A stretch of DNA of 64,000 nucleotides from Apostichopus japonicus (GCF_037975245.1 NC_092576.1:18220611-18284610), one strand, 5' to 3'. Shown: positions 12,653 through 26,030, counted from the stretch's first letter. The notes: generated from the letters alone by a model not told the origin. Made by a program: numbers and translations.

Positions 12653-12795
12653 GTAAGTCTTTCTATAAATTACTCTCTCTTCAACCAAAGCAAGAATCCT
12701 ATATAAATGTTTGCAATCATAATACTTGTTCATGCAATTAATAATGTTTACAGATGATTAAAACTGAATATAAATTGAGTATTCCCCCTTTTCAG

Positions 12796-12882
12796 ATCTG
12801 GCGGATACACAAAGACACGATGTGGTACACATGGTTACATATCACCCGAGTGCTTGGCAGGTCTCCCATATACCTTCTCAAG
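12796..12882 (+). CDS. Kinase gene exon E8 (activation segment)
   Basis: Acceptor TTTCAG, donor GTAAAC. It reads GGYTKTRCGTHGYISPECL then PYTFS. CGTHGYISPE is the P+1 loop with SPE in place of APE. Possible activation-loop phosphoacceptors are Tyr161, Thr162 and Thr164. Confidence 0.92.
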
Positions 12883-13405
12883 GTAAACCCTTTTTTAAAT
12901 CTCTGTTTTTAAGCAGCTTGCTATTAAACTATATTTATGTTGTGAGGCATGAAAATGATACAGGGGTATTCCCTATTCAATGGTATAAATCTGTAAATAC
13001 ACTGGACAATTAAATTCAATAAACCTGTTTCCGATTTAATCACTGACGATGTAAGTCCTCACTTTCTATTTTCACATCGGTTGTATGCTGGAATGCGCAA
13101 TATAGAAATAAATAACTATGTTAATATTATGACATGAGACAAAACCTTGTTAACACATTGTCTGAGATTCACCCTCTAGACCACCTCAGTATGTTTGTTT
13201 ATTAATAATATGCTCAGTTGGATGCATGTGAGTTAATAATTTTAATTAACGAATTTGCCACAAAGAAAGGTTGCGTGACATGAATAACATACGTGCTGTC
13301 AATACATATGATATAAGCCTACCTGTCTTCATCTTGCATCTTTGGTTCCCCCCCCCAAAAAAAAAAATGATCAGAATAACATTGTTCAATTCTTCTTCCA
13401 AACAG

Positions 13406-13454
13406 TGATATGTGGGCAGTCGGTAAAGTGTTGTCTGATTTATGTAGTTATAAA
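13406..13454 (+). CDS. Kinase gene exon E9 (alpha-F)
   Basis: Acceptor AAACAG, donor GTAAGT. It reads SDMWAVGKVLSDLC, the subdomain IX signature with its invariant Asp, and ends on a codon boundary. Confidence 0.9.
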
Positions 13455-13689
13455 GTAAGTCGATTCCTTTCATTTGCTTTCAACTTAAGCCACAAATATT
13501 GAACAGGGAGAATGCTAATACATGTATTGTCATTTAGTCAATAAGTGTAGCGAAGATAAAACTCAGTTCTTTGATTATACGGTAGGACCAGACAGAAACT
13601 TTTCATCATCTTCTAAATACTGTGTGTAACTGAGAACTTGACTTCTATATAGTTGTACGAGAAAGTCGAATACATTTTTTACTTAAGAG

Positions 13690-13900
13690 GCGTTTGTGGC
13701 AACTACTTTTGTCGCAACAACCATAGTTGTCAAACCAACCACTTTTGTCACAAACATCGCCCACTTTTGTCACAAACATAGCCCAATTTAAAAAAAAAAA
13801 ATGAGGATACGAGTTTTGTCCCAACGGTCGCCTATTCCAGTCACAATCTTATAGGTCGCTCCTTTTTTCAAGGACATCGCCCACATTTGTCAGAAACCAT
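13690..13900. repeat. Degenerate minisatellite (CTTTTGTCACAAACAT unit)
   Basis: About six imperfect copies of a unit near 22 bases, best seen as ACTTTTGTCACAAACATCGCCC and its variants. It lies in the intron after E9. Confidence 0.7.
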
Positions 13901-14246
13901 TAGGTTTGATAAGCCTTTAGGTAACCTCTTATCGTCAACCTGGTATTTCACATTTTTAATTCCTTGTGTTTCGCGCATATTTTTTGCGTGTAACCCCGCT
14001 TGTAAACACGATAACTTGATACAGAAATCATCACGTGAGCTTTTAATTGGTAGGAAGATTAATAGGTACAATGTCTCTTCAATAGAAGTCAAATTTATAG
14101 CTTGTTGCACACTAGGACTTGGTAAGGCACACTTCAAGTATTTGTTTGCACAATAGTTACTACATGACCACCCTCATTTTACTGGATGTCGAAGTTTATC
14201 TCAGGTTAACAGACATCAAACATCAAAAACGTTGTCATTACTATAG

Positions 14247-14281
14247 GCTGATAAGGCAACTTTAATTGAGCGCATCGTTGG
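14247..14281 (+). CDS. Candidate kinase micro-exon E10
   Basis: Flanked by CTATAG and GTACGT and reading ADKATLIERIV plus two bases. Its phases (0 in, 2 out) are exactly those needed to join E9 to the exon at 18277, and the peptide resembles the LIERM helix just before RPTADE. The alpha-G segment would still be unusually short, so a further exon may be missing or this exon may be false. Confidence 0.35.
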
Positions 14282-14734
14282 GTACGTGTGTTCACCATGT
14301 CAGTTCTACGTAGGTCATAAAATAAGAAGTCGGATAAGGCACATGTTTTCATTCTAACGCACTTGGCTTTCTTATTTAAATATATGACATCATCGTGTAT
14401 CCTTTGATGCCAAAAGTTACCAGCTTTGGCCGAATTCAAATTAAATGTAATATCCTGCTATATTCGAACTGGATTTGTTTCACGGTGATCGTATACTGCT
14501 CAACAAAATATTGATGATGAGTAAGCAATATGCATTGACATTCATTGGGTCACTTTTAATTTTTGATGTACCAACGAAATCAATTTAAGTATAAAAGAAA
14601 AAAATACTTCAAGGGCATTCCGAGGCTGCCGTTTGTCCTGACCTTGAGCAATTATAACAATATTGTCACGTTATTGTTATATAAAAAATATATATATAAT
14701 CGTCATTACGCTGTGAATCTGTCACAATTCATTG

Positions 14735-14882
<148 letters not shown>

Positions 14883-14915
14883 TTGGCTGGCGTCTATCTT
14901 GACGCAGAGTGCTCC

Positions 14916-15093
<178 letters not shown>

Positions 15094-15153
15094 ATAAACA
15101 TGTATATAAGAGATAAACACGCGAATATTTTTTAACAACGACCTACTGCTATA

Positions 15154-15182
15154 TTTCGGAGTGGTCACCACTCCATCGTCAG
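15154..15182 (-). ncRNA. Hammerhead-like core downstream of Penelope-like fragment
   Basis: On the minus strand CTGACGA (matches CUGANGA) is followed by a perfect 7-bp stem II (GGAGTGG, loop TGA, CCACTCC) and GAAA. It lies about 230 bases downstream of the minus-strand GIY-YIG fragment, where Penelope-like elements are known to carry hammerhead motifs. Stems I and III and the cleavage site were not resolved. Confidence 0.6.
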
Positions 15183-15411
15183 GCACTTGTACAGGATCAA
15201 TTAAATATACATCCAAAGACGACAACAGTGATAAGCATGAGTGATTTCTTTCTTAAAATAGGAATGATTAGAACAACCAGCAATTTTTTGCGTGAATATT
15301 TTTAAACTAGGAATGAATAGAACAACCATCAATAAAAAGTAAATAGGAATTAGAACAGCTCCAACCCGTAGCTCGCAACATTTCTTTTTAAGTCAGCATT
15401 TGAGTCTTTTA

Positions 15412-15963
15412 TTAGGAGGATCTCTTAATCTTCCTCCTGAACCACTGGGGTTCATTACCAATAGCGGCACAATGGTCAACAAAAGTAGGCAGATTATGTT
15501 TGTGCGCAGTACAATGAGGGTTAATAGAACCTTTCTGACCACCAATGGAGCTCATCAGATGTTCTTTGAATATATCCTTAAGCCGTATATTGGTTTCTCC
15601 GACATAAAAGGAATCACAGTCTGGACAGTTAGTCCTCTAAATAACATTGCTGGCATAATCTAACTTATGAGCATCCTTGAAATTGAACAGGGCAGAGATT
15701 TTCTTTTGCAGACATTTTTTTTCGATATGTATATTGTCATTACACAACCCCTTAATGTAACTACCTAAAGTCTTAGCGAGTTTATCACTGCTGCGGCCAC
15801 AGTATGGTAATTTAACATTAGCAGTATTTACTTTGGTCTCCTCATGATCTATTTTAATTACAGAACCCATGCCCAGTTGTTTTCCTAATTTATAAGTATA
15901 ATTTTCCATTTCATGCAACATTTCCTGGTTGCATGAAATAGAAATGAAACGGAAGTTTTCCAT
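15412..15963 (-). pseudogene. Penelope-like element, RT-linker and GIY-YIG endonuclease fragment
   Basis: The minus-strand frame contains VKLPYCGRSSDKL, a match to the LPYxxGxSEKL linker after the reverse transcriptase of Penelope-like elements. It continues through an in-frame TAG after NVI into RTNCPDCDSFYVGETNIRL and FKEH. That is the Cys-rich start and GxT-R strand of the GIY-YIG endonuclease, with YV in place of the second YIG. The RT domain itself is missing and the stop shows decay. It is antisense inside a kinase intron. Confidence 0.7.
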
Positions 15964-16049
15964 TTCATGGTTGCATGAAATGGAATGTTTTCTAGTTTAC
16001 ATACTACGTTACCATTATAACATACGTTAATATGATTAATTCTTTTGTC

Positions 16050-17440
16050 AGGGAAAACAAGACTACTCGAACGATCTGAGAGCTCTTAACCAAAACTTAC
16101 TGTCTAGGGAACCCAGGTAATGATTGTCTTCTCGTATATACATGTTTTCCCTGTCTAGATGTAATGTACTAGGGAAACCATATTGTACTCTACCACGGCA
16201 ACGACTATAGAGCATCAATGGGTGTTTGCTTTCTGCGAGCAGTGTGGTGTCACCAGCATATCTGAGATTGTTGACTCTTCTGCCACCTATCTTCACTCCT
16301 AGCTATACATTGTCTAGATTGGCTTGTCTCATTATGTACTCGCTATAAGGTTGAAAAGGTAAGGTGAAAGGATACACCACTGTTGAACTCCCTTGCCGAT
16401 GTTGAAACTTCTGTATCCCCATTTTCGGTTCGAACTTTCGCTTCCTGTTCATTATATAATGATTTAATCACATGTAATAGGTGCTTGGGAATTCCCATTT
16501 CCGTCAACATGGTCCACAGTGTTGGATGGCCAACACATTCAAAAGCTTTACTGTAGTCAATGAAGCACGTATAAACGGGACGCTGGAACTCTCTTGACCT
16601 TTCCAAAATCCATCAAAGCATGGCAATTTGGTCCCTAGTGACCCTACCTTTTCGGAAGCCTGCTTGTTCTATTAACATTTCGCGTTCCATATATCCCTCT
16701 AGTCTGTGTTGAATTACCTTCAGCATGACTTTACTTGCATATGATATCAGTGCTATCGTTCGGTTGTTTGATCAAATTCGGGGATCACCTTTGTTCGGAA
16801 TCTGGATGTATATGGATTCCTTCCACCTTTTTGGCCAAACACCTTTGCACCAGATTCGCTGACAAATTACAGTTAGTACTGTTACGCCTCATCACCCACT
16901 TCCTTAAAGAGTTCAATGGGTAATCGTCCAATCCTGGAGAATTTCCATTTGCTAGTGACTTAACAGCTTTTCTGACTTCTTCCTCAATTATCGGTACTTC
17001 ATCTTCGTAGATCACTTCCGTAAATCGTGTGGTAATATTGTGATCACTTTTGTACAAGTCCTCTGTATAAACACGCCATCTCTCCTTTACAAGTGACTCT
17101 TCACAGAGATCACCTCCTGCTTGCTCTTCAGACTTCCAACCCTCAATTTGAACTCTCCTGTGATGTCTCGGATCTTTTGAGAACGTCTCTTGTTCTCCCC
17201 CTTTGATTGTCTGCTTAAATTTCAGCGCAAACTTTATTGAGATGATTTTCTTTGTCCTTCCTTGCCTGATATTGGTAATCAGCATTCAGTTGTCGGAACT
17301 CTTTATTGTGAATCCATTGTTTCTTTGCCTCCCTTCTTTTATCTGCAATTTCTACTGCTTTCTTCGACGGCCGCTTGCTTTTCTTTTGCTTTTTAGTCCT
17401 TGGGATGTTCTTTACTGCTACCTATCTCATGAGGTCTTCT
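16050..17440 (-). pseudogene. Decayed non-LTR retrotransposon (LINE) reverse transcriptase
   Basis: Several minus-strand frames in correct order encode LINE parts. KAVKSLANGNSPGLDD lies at about 16920-16980; TCFIDYSKAFECVGH and LTEMGIPKHLL at 16490-16600; IGGRRVNNLRYAGD at 16240-16290. The polymerase YADD box has become YAGD, and frame changes separate the blocks. The Lys/Arg-rich 5' part continues to about 17440. Antisense in a kinase intron; not functional. Confidence 0.85.
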
Positions 17441-17446
17441 ACTTCC

Positions 17447-17514
<68 letters not shown>
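17447..17514. repeat. (AT)n microsatellite
   Basis: AT tract with one GTA interruption, abutting SINE copy B. Confidence 0.97.
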
Positions 17515-17516
<2 letters not shown>

Positions 17517-17517
<1 letters not shown>

Positions 17518-17690
17518 TGGAATTACGATCTTCCTTACCGGTTTCGAACCTCTGGACATACAATCAGCGTCCATAGCCTAGTGGTTAGGGTGTTCGCGTA
17601 CAGAGCGGGAGGCCCGTGGTTCGAATCCGGGTGGAGGCTGAAAGTTTTTTCACTGTTCTTGATTTTCCAACTCATTACGATTTTCATTTA
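17517..17690 (+). mobile_element. tRNA-derived SINE, copy B (5'-truncated)
   Basis: The tRNA-like unit at 17566-17639 has A-box TAGCCTAGTGGTTAGGG and B-box GGTTCGAATCC. AGCGTCC and GGAGGCT can form an acceptor stem, and TTCGC with GCGGG a possible anticodon stem. The following AAAGTTTTTTCACTGTTCTTG block is shared with copies A and C. Confidence 0.78.
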
Positions 17691-17752
17691 TATATATTCA
17701 TTTGCCTTTGTCGTTTACCTCCATTGCATTAACATAAAGTCTGTTCAAAGTA

Positions 17753-18062
17753 TCTCTTTCGAGATCCGGCTTTAGGAATCACAAATGATTTTCGAGTTGG
17801 ATAGCATCATGTTTGATCTCTAGAGTAAGGCAAAATATGTCACCAAAAACAGAACTAGTATTGTTCGATATAGGTGACAAACGCCTACAGTGGAATTACG
17901 ATCTTCCTTACCGGTTTCGAACCTCTGGACATACAATCAGCGTCCATAGCCTAGTGGTTAGGGTGTTCGCGTACAGAGCGGGAGTCCCGTGGTTCGAATC
18001 CCGGTGGAGGCTGAAAGTTTTTTCACTGTTCTTGATTTTCCAACTCATTACGATTTTCATTT
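17753..18062 (+). mobile_element. tRNA-derived SINE-bearing repeat, copy C
   Basis: Nearly identical to copy A from its CTCTTTCGAGATCCGG start, with the tRNA-like unit at 17939-18012. Copies B and C are adjacent and share the same 3' tail, suggesting local tandem duplication. Confidence 0.78.
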
Positions 18063-18101
18063 ATATATATTCATTTGCCTTTGTCGTTTACCTCCATTGC
18101 A

Positions 18102-18236
<135 letters not shown>

Positions 18237-18276
18237 GATATGTTCGTAAATATATCTCAACTTGAATTTCCAACAG

Positions 18277-18337
18277 AAAACGACCAACAGCTGATGAAGC
18301 ACTGTCTATGCTGTCGAACGTGAATTCGGCTTCGAAG
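18277..18337 (+). CDS. Kinase gene exon E11 (subdomain XI)
   Basis: Acceptor TCCAACAG, donor GTTAGT. In the frame needing two carried bases it reads [12 protein letters not shown] and ends SASK on a codon boundary. RPTADE is the classic end of a kinase domain, with the conserved Arg of subdomain XI. Related copies lie at 20772 and 26637. Confidence 0.85.
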
Positions 18338-18343
18338 GTTAGT

Positions 18344-18390
18344 AATAATAATAATAGTAATAATAATAATAATTATAATAATAAAAAATA
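18344..18390. repeat. (AAT)n tract
   Basis: Imperfect AAT repeats right after the E11 donor. Confidence 0.9.
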
Positions 18391-19633
18391 CAAGATGACT
18401 AATGCCATCCATTTTAACGATGGTGTTTTTGCCAATAGTGGTAAGGTTTATACCACTACAAATTCTAAGTTGGACTTTCAGCCTAGAGAGCTTCTACAAA
18501 TAAGTAAGACCTAACAACTCGTTTCCATTATGGGTGAAACTGTAGGCTTGTAATAGGCTATGGGCTAATGTTAGCTAATTGCAACTGCCTGAATGTTACT
18601 ACGATTATAATTGAGTTAACGAGGCTGACGAGGATTCAAGATTAAAAGAGCAGTGACAAAAAAACCATGCAAAAAAAAAACCACAACAGTTTTCAACATT
18701 TTTTCGACACTGAAAGGGGGAAGCAGTTGCTCACACTGCTCCCCAGCAACCGTCTAGCCCCCCTCCCCTGGCTATGTCCCTGGCCCTATCCGCACTATTT
18801 AAATCACCCATTTTCTTGAGTAGGATTTGAACCTAATGACTTTCATTTGACATTCATTACAGTACTGCCACCTACGACACTTTCATTCTGTTTAGTATTT
18901 CCAGTCAAAAGAGAATTAAACAGATCCAGTCTATCATTAAGACTCAAACCTGATGTATCTTTAAACCATATGATGTCACTTTTCTTTCTAAGTAAAGTTT
19001 GGTCTGCATGATTCAAACCGATAGTTGTCTATATGTGACTTTTAATATGTTTACTAGTTTACATACCACGTTACCACGTTATAAACGTTATTAAGATCAT
19101 TTATTTTGTCAGGGAAGGCACCTATCACGTGTCGCTAGTCCAAAAGGCTACCCGAAATATCTGAGAGCTCTTCTTGGAAAACTACAGACTGATCCCAGGT
19201 AATAACGTTTTACACGTATACATTTCTTCCTATCTACATATAATGTACTTGGTAATCCATGTTGTACTAAATTACCATGAAAACGACTGTTAGCCATCCA
19301 TGGGTGTTGAAGGCAGTGGCTCAAAGGTCAGATGTGAATAATCTTTAACTGAAGTTAATATTCTTGCTTCTTAACCATAGTGTGAAAATGCCAAACCCTA
19401 ATAGCAACATACTCGTATAAGACATCAAACCCCTGATCTGTTTGTATAGTCTGTTACAGTAAACGATATATATTTACAAGTCACGTGATGACTGGAGATC
19501 AAAGGTCAAAGTAGGCCCGATTATTGCAAAGGAAATGTCCTAAAATATTTTATTAAACTGTTAGCGCATAATTAAACTTCGAGTATTGAGTAAATGCCTG
19601 AGGAAGATGGGATTTCAATGAATATATCATAAT
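18391..19633 (+). other. Intron with second LINE scrap
   Basis: Sequence at about 19055-19310 is a diverged copy of 16020-16230 (shared GATCTGAGAGCTCTT-like and CCCAGGTAATGA-like words), hence a second scrap of the same LINE, minus strand. The rest is unrecognised. Confidence 0.55.
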
Positions 19634-19636
19634 ATG

Positions 19637-20742
<1,106 letters not shown>

Positions 20743-20771
20743 TAGCATTATTAACCTTTCATTTCTAACAG

Positions 20772-20828
20772 CTACCAACCAACAACTGATGATATAAGGA
20801 CCGTGTTTTTGAACCTGAACATTCAAGC
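20772..20828 (+). CDS. Related copy of the subdomain-XI exon (E11-prime)
   Basis: Acceptor TTTCTAACAG, donor GTAAGT. In the frame matching E11 it reads YQPTTDDIRTVFLNLNIQ, aligning with [12 protein letters not shown] but losing the Arg. It cannot follow E11 in frame, since E11 ends on a codon boundary, but it could replace E11. Its 57-nt length would put cassette 1 out of its usual frame. It is either an alternative exon or a decaying duplicate. Confidence 0.45.
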
Positions 20829-21322
20829 GTAAGTGTCATATTACTGTATATCATATAATTGCTTGACATTCAACTCATAGTCTTCGTGTTATCGATAATT
20901 CTATATTTTCTATAGTTTACTATAACGTGAACGTGTATTACTAATTTTATCAAGTTAAATATTGTCTGTGGACCAGGATTGCACTTAATGCAGACAAATT
21001 GGATTACTTAATGTGAAGAAAACATTTCATAGTAAAATACATTGTTCCCATCTCAGTATCGCTAGAAATGCTTAATTTTAGTCAGAAAAACTCTTCGTTC
21101 TCGAGGTGATAGTTTGTTATGTTACCATTGCCTATGTTCTTCTTAAAATTTAAACTTATCGAATCATATTTAATGAAAGTATTTATCAATGTGTAATAAT
21201 TAAGAGTTTATTTTACCTCTATTTTGTATGTTATGCAACGATCAGTGAGAACATTTGGAAGAAAATCTGAATTATACGCAGTCATGGATAATAATGAAAT
21301 ATTTATCTTTATATATTACTAG
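20829..21322 (+). repeat. Intron module of the cassette array, unit 1
   Basis: This sequence (key words GTGAACGTGTATTACTAATTTTATCAAG, GGACCAGGATTGCACT and CTTATCGAATCATATTTAATGA) recurs before cassettes 4-7 in near-identical order, at about 22440-22899, 27300-27711, 28490-28960 and 29530-30015, and in shortened form before cassettes 8 and 9. The array therefore grew by tandem duplication of exon plus intron. Confidence 0.85.
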
Positions 21323-21391
21323 ACATCTTCATCATCGGAGTCAAGCTATGGTGATCATGGTCCGAAGCATGTGGCACATAGGTCACCAAGG
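21323..21391 (+). CDS. Cassette exon 1 (69 nt, S/Y/G-rich)
   Basis: Acceptor TATTACTAG, donor GTAATG. It reads [14 protein letters not shown] and then KHVAHRSPR, 23 codons, phase 0 at both ends. Identical in sequence to cassettes 2 and 3. The polypyrimidine tract is poor, so inclusion may be regulated. Confidence 0.7.
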
Positions 21392-21413
21392 GTAATGATG
21401 TAATGTAAATGAA

Positions 21414-21524
<111 letters not shown>

Positions 21525-21621
21525 TACCACTTCAATCCATTCCGGTTGTGAGAGCGTTGGAAAATCTGAATTATACGCAGTCATGGATAATAATGAAATA
21601 TTTATCTTTATATATTACTAG

Positions 21622-21690
21622 ACATCTTCATCATCGGAGTCAAGCTATGGTGATCATGGTCCGAAGCATGTGGCACATAGGTCACCAAGG
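21622..21690 (+). CDS. Cassette exon 2
   Basis: Same 69-nt sequence and flanks as cassette 1, 299 bases downstream. The whole unit of exon, (AT)n and the AGTACCACTTCAATCCATTC block is duplicated in tandem. Confidence 0.7.
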
Positions 21691-21712
21691 GTAATGATGT
21701 AATGTAAATGAA

Positions 21713-21831
<119 letters not shown>

Positions 21832-21928
21832 TACCACTTCAATCCATTCCGGTTGTGAGAGCGTTGGAAAATCTGAATTATACGCAGTCATGGATAATAA
21901 TGAAATATTTATCTTTATATATTACTAG

Positions 21929-21997
21929 ACATCTTCATCATCGGAGTCAAGCTATGGTGATCATGGTCCGAAGCATGTGGCACATAGGTCACCAAGG
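21929..21997 (+). CDS. Cassette exon 3
   Basis: Third identical copy, 307 bases after cassette 2. The unit length difference is due only to the (AT)n length. Confidence 0.7.
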
Positions 21998-22019
21998 GTA
22001 ATGATGTAATGTAAATGAA

Positions 22020-22097
<78 letters not shown>
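22020..22097. repeat. (AT)n after cassette 3
   Basis: AT tract ending with one GTA interruption. Confidence 0.97.
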
Positions 22098-22899
22098 TTG
22101 TGAGAGCGTTGGAAAAGTACAGACATTGCAAAGGGTTAGAGACACAGGTGGATTATGCTTCTTCTTAGTTCTCAGCGTTCGTTGTGGTCAGTTCTTTCCT
22201 GCTTATTTATTCAAATATACAAATAATAAGTACAGCCCTATCCGTCCAAGATAACACGTGGATTTTGGTATGGCTATTTCATTTGAGTTAATAGCGGTCG
22301 CTAAATCTGTAATTTGGCAAAATGATTGAAACATTGGCGGATTAGAATCAGTGTATCCTTTGCTGTAAAACTAAACACTAAGTTTCGTGGAACTAGTTCT
22401 CCTATGTAGTACATAGGGCTGAATGCACAGTTGTATGCACTAGTCAATTGTTTGACATTCAACTCATAGTCTTCGTGGCCTCGATAATTCTATAATTTCT
22501 ATAATTTACTATAAAGTGAACGCGTATTACCAATTTTATCGAGTAAAAGTATTTTCTCTAGACCAGGATTGCACTGAATGCCGACAATATGGATTACTTA
22601 TGTGAAGAAAATATTCCATAGTAAAAGTCACTGATCCCCATCTCAGTATCGCGAAAAATGCTTAAGTTTAGCAAAAAAAAACTTTTCGATTCTTGAGGTG
22701 ACGGTATGCTATGCTATAATTGCCTATGTTCTTCTTATAGTTAAAACTTATCGAATCATATTTGATGAAAGTATTTATCATTGTGTAATAATTGAGGAAT
22801 GTATTTCACCTTTTTTTTGTATCGTTATGCAACGATCAGTGAGAACATTTGTACGCAATCATGGAAAATGATAATATATTGTACTTTATATATTACTAG

Positions 22900-22968
22900 A
22901 CATCTTCATCATCGGAGTCAAGCTATGGTGCTTATGGTCCGAAGTATGTGGTACAGAGGGCACCAAAG
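22900..22968 (+). CDS. Cassette exon 4 (diverged)
   Basis: 69 nt, acceptor TATTACTAG, donor GTATTG. It keeps [10 protein letters not shown] but then reads AYGPKYVVQRAPK, with changes at positions 11, 12, 16, 18, 19, 21 and 23 relative to cassette 1. The frame is open and phase 0-0. Confidence 0.68.
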
Positions 22969-22990
22969 GTATTGATGTAATGTAAATGAA

Positions 22991-23045
<55 letters not shown>
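22991..23045. repeat. (AT)n after cassette 4
   Basis: AT tract about 22 bases after the donor. Confidence 0.97.
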
Positions 23046-23048
<3 letters not shown>

Positions 23049-24497
23049 GTATATAAGTACCACTTCCATCCATTGCGGTAGTGAGAGCGTTGGAAAAGTA
23101 CAGACATCAAACAGGATTGGCAAACAGGTGGATTATGCTTTTTCTTAGTTCTCAGCGTTGGTTGTGGTCACTGAGTTCTTTAAATTTCCTGCTTATTTCT
23201 ACAAAAAACAAATAATAAGTACAGCCCTATCCGTCCAAGATAATTTGTGGTTTTTGGTATGGCTATTTCATCCGAGTTAATAGCGGTCGCTATATCTCTA
23301 GTTTGGCAAAAATATTGAAATAATTGCGGATAAGAATCAGTGAATCACTGTAAAACTCAACACTAGTTTTCGTGGAACTAGTTCTTTTCTGTAGTACCTA
23401 GGGCTGAACGCACAGTTGTGTGCAAGAGTAAATTGTTTGACATTCAGCACGTAGTCTTCGTCACGACGAGAATTCTATAGTTCTATTGTTTACTATAGTT
23501 TATTCAATTCTTGTTGAAACTACGGTGTTCCATAGGTTTTAGTCATTCATGAATTGGAACAAATCAGAATAGTTTGCAAGGATTCGTATGGTGGCTCTTC
23601 TTGGCCAATGTTACAGTTTTATTTGCCTTTAAGTTTGTTTGCGGATTCCTGTACAAGGGAAGGACTCTTTTTGTAGAATTTATAGATTGCGAGCCTGTGG
23701 GTGAGGCCTTAGGGGAGTCCATCCCTTTTGAGTGTTCAATACGAAACGATACGGACGTTTGCATAGACCATTTATTTTCAAAACATTGCAATATTTCCAT
23801 ACTTTCCAAATATTTTAATGTTTGGAAAATGATCAAGTTTCAGCGATTAAATTTCACACATCTCATTATTTACACACAAAACCAATATTATAATCGACAT
23901 CATCTTTAGAGGTTTACGATGGATGAATTTTACTTTTAAAATATTGCAAGATCTAGTTACATGCTAGCTACATATATTGGTACACAATGTGTCACCACTC
24001 TGTTCATTAATTTTTAAACCAGGTAGTCGTGTATAATTTATGTCTTAAGCAACATTTGAAACTAAGTAGTGTACACTAGGGCAAATTAATTGCGTTATTT
24101 TATGTGACTCAATTAAAAACTCAATTAAAACAAACGGTTAACCTAACCGCAGAATCAAGCTTAGAAGCAATATAATTTAGTAGCTAAAATAGGGGCTACA
24201 TATAGAGCTCCCCTGTTCAGATATATTGCTGAAGATCGCATTTTATCGAAAATAAATGTAAACTGTTTTGGTCGCTCAAATCTATCAAAACGATTTTTCG
24301 GCGGGAGGGGGTGGGGGGTATAATTGCATGAGTTTTGGTGTTTCAAACGCCTGTTGCAAACTGTAATTAAGAAGAAAAACCTTCTTGTATAAGGTTAGTT
24401 GAAGTGCAAGGACAAAACAGATCTGCACGGATTGCATTTGTGAAAGAGGTAACCTCGGTCGTTTGAAAATAACATTCGTCGCTACTTTTCCTTGCAG
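23046..24497 (+). other. Intron between cassette 4 and E12
   Basis: The first part (to about 23520) is a partial cassette-intron module. The segment 23560-24480 is unique; overlapping open frames on both strands at 23564-23909 show no recognised motif. Confidence 0.45.
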
Positions 24498-24558
24498 ATC
24501 TTTCTTGGAGGACATCCATTTCTCGGCGGAGGAGCTTTTGCAGGAAATTATATACCAG
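24498..24558 (+). CDS. Tail exon E12 (Gly-rich)
   Basis: Acceptor CCTTGCAG, donor GTAAAT. It reads IFLGGHPFLGGGAFAGNYIP plus one base. Phase 0 in and 1 out fit cassette 4 before it and E13 after it. The Gly/Phe/Tyr-rich composition suggests a disordered, low-complexity tail. Confidence 0.6.
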
Positions 24559-26002
24559 GTAAATATTTATTGATGCATAAGCACGTAATGAGTTTGTATG
24601 CAAGAACATATATGCAAGAACAAGAACATATTTTTTGAATGAACACTAGTATGTAATACAGTGTCCGCATGTTGTACGCTTTTAATATGAACAGAGACAG
24701 ATAGAAAGATGAAGGTTTGGGTATTTCGCGGGCACTCAGAATATAACTAGAGCAATAATGCATAATTTTGGTGATGATGTATCCTACACAGATTGCCGGT
24801 CAAAGTAAGGGAACATAGATAAGAAAACGCGTGTAGCAAGTTGGTAAAAGAAGAGACATGTGCATGGTTAAACTGTCAGCGAGAACGCAAATAGTGTAAC
24901 TGATGCTAGCATACGAAATTATAGATATGAAGATCAAATTGTCGAACATGTTTAGTAACTCATCTATTTGAAATATCATCAGTACTTACCCAAATCAAAT
25001 GATACCCATTACGTTCTAAACAAAACGATCCAAGTTTTGAATAGCCAGGTTGTATTTGATACCTTGTTTGCAGCAAATTGACCATCAAATGTTGCAGTTT
25101 TTACAGGATTTTGACTTTTTTTGAGGTATACTTGATAGATACGATGATGGATAAGAAAAAGCCCCATTGATTTTGTCATTATATATTGTCAAATCAATGG
25201 GCGTAGGACAACTCGTGTTTTTCCTCCTCCGTGTTTTTTCGTTGGTGTAGAGACATCAGATGCCGCATATGAGACTTCCATAATATTAGAGCTCGATGTT
25301 GACTAAATCCTCATGTTCGTATTCTGTATAATTGTTCTTGATCTCTGAATCAAAGCTAGTTTTACGACTGTGAGAAGAGCTCGAAAGCATGCGAATGCTC
25401 CAAGGGAATTAGCTTCCGAACAGACATCTGTTGCATTGACTCCAGGTTATATTTGTGCAGTCTCGGCGCACGAGCACATGTTTGAGAAAACACGAGTGAA
25501 GTTGCTTAGAACAGTTGATGTTAAACTTCTGACACATGTTCTAACACATTTCGTCTTCTTTTGTCATAACTACCAAACGGAAATTATATCAATTCTATCG
25601 TGAGCAGTACATAGAAACAATATGTTACACATGTGGCTTACATGTTGACGGTACTAAAACTCTCAGCACCACATATAGTATAGATTAGCGTTATGTTTTC
25701 AGTTTCGCGGTTAGCTCCATTTCAAAAGCAGCCTTTCTCCCCACCCTCCCTCCCTCCCCACCTCGAAAAAACAGGTTTGGGATCCGCAGAGTTATGAGCC
25801 AACCAAAGACGGTAATTTTCTGCATCCGCTGCTACCGTGATTACTAAATTAGTGTTGGCCAAAATAATTAAAGAATATTTAATTTAAATTACTTTATTTC
25901 ACATTTAACATAGTGAAATTAGTTTTAACAAGATCACGTGATCTTCTGACAATTGTGCCTTAACCTTAACAACCTTTTTTTTTTTTTTTTTGGCAATTTC
26001 AG
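24559..26002 (+). other. Intron, no gene recognised
   Basis: Short ORFs only. A poly-T run at about 25976-25991 forms the polypyrimidine tract of the next acceptor. Confidence 0.4.
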
Positions 26003-26030
26003 CATTTCAACACCCTGTCGTCTATCAGCC
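26003..26030 (+). CDS. Tail micro-exon E13
   Basis: 28 nt between a strong T-rich acceptor (ATTTCAG) and donor GTAAGT. It reads FQHPVVYQ plus split codons. Its phases (1 in, 2 out) link E12 to E14 exactly. Confidence 0.6.

Noticed and set aside
23564-23909. Overlapping plus and minus open frames of 111 and 90 codons
   Set aside because: Neither shows a known motif; it lies in an intron of the kinase gene.
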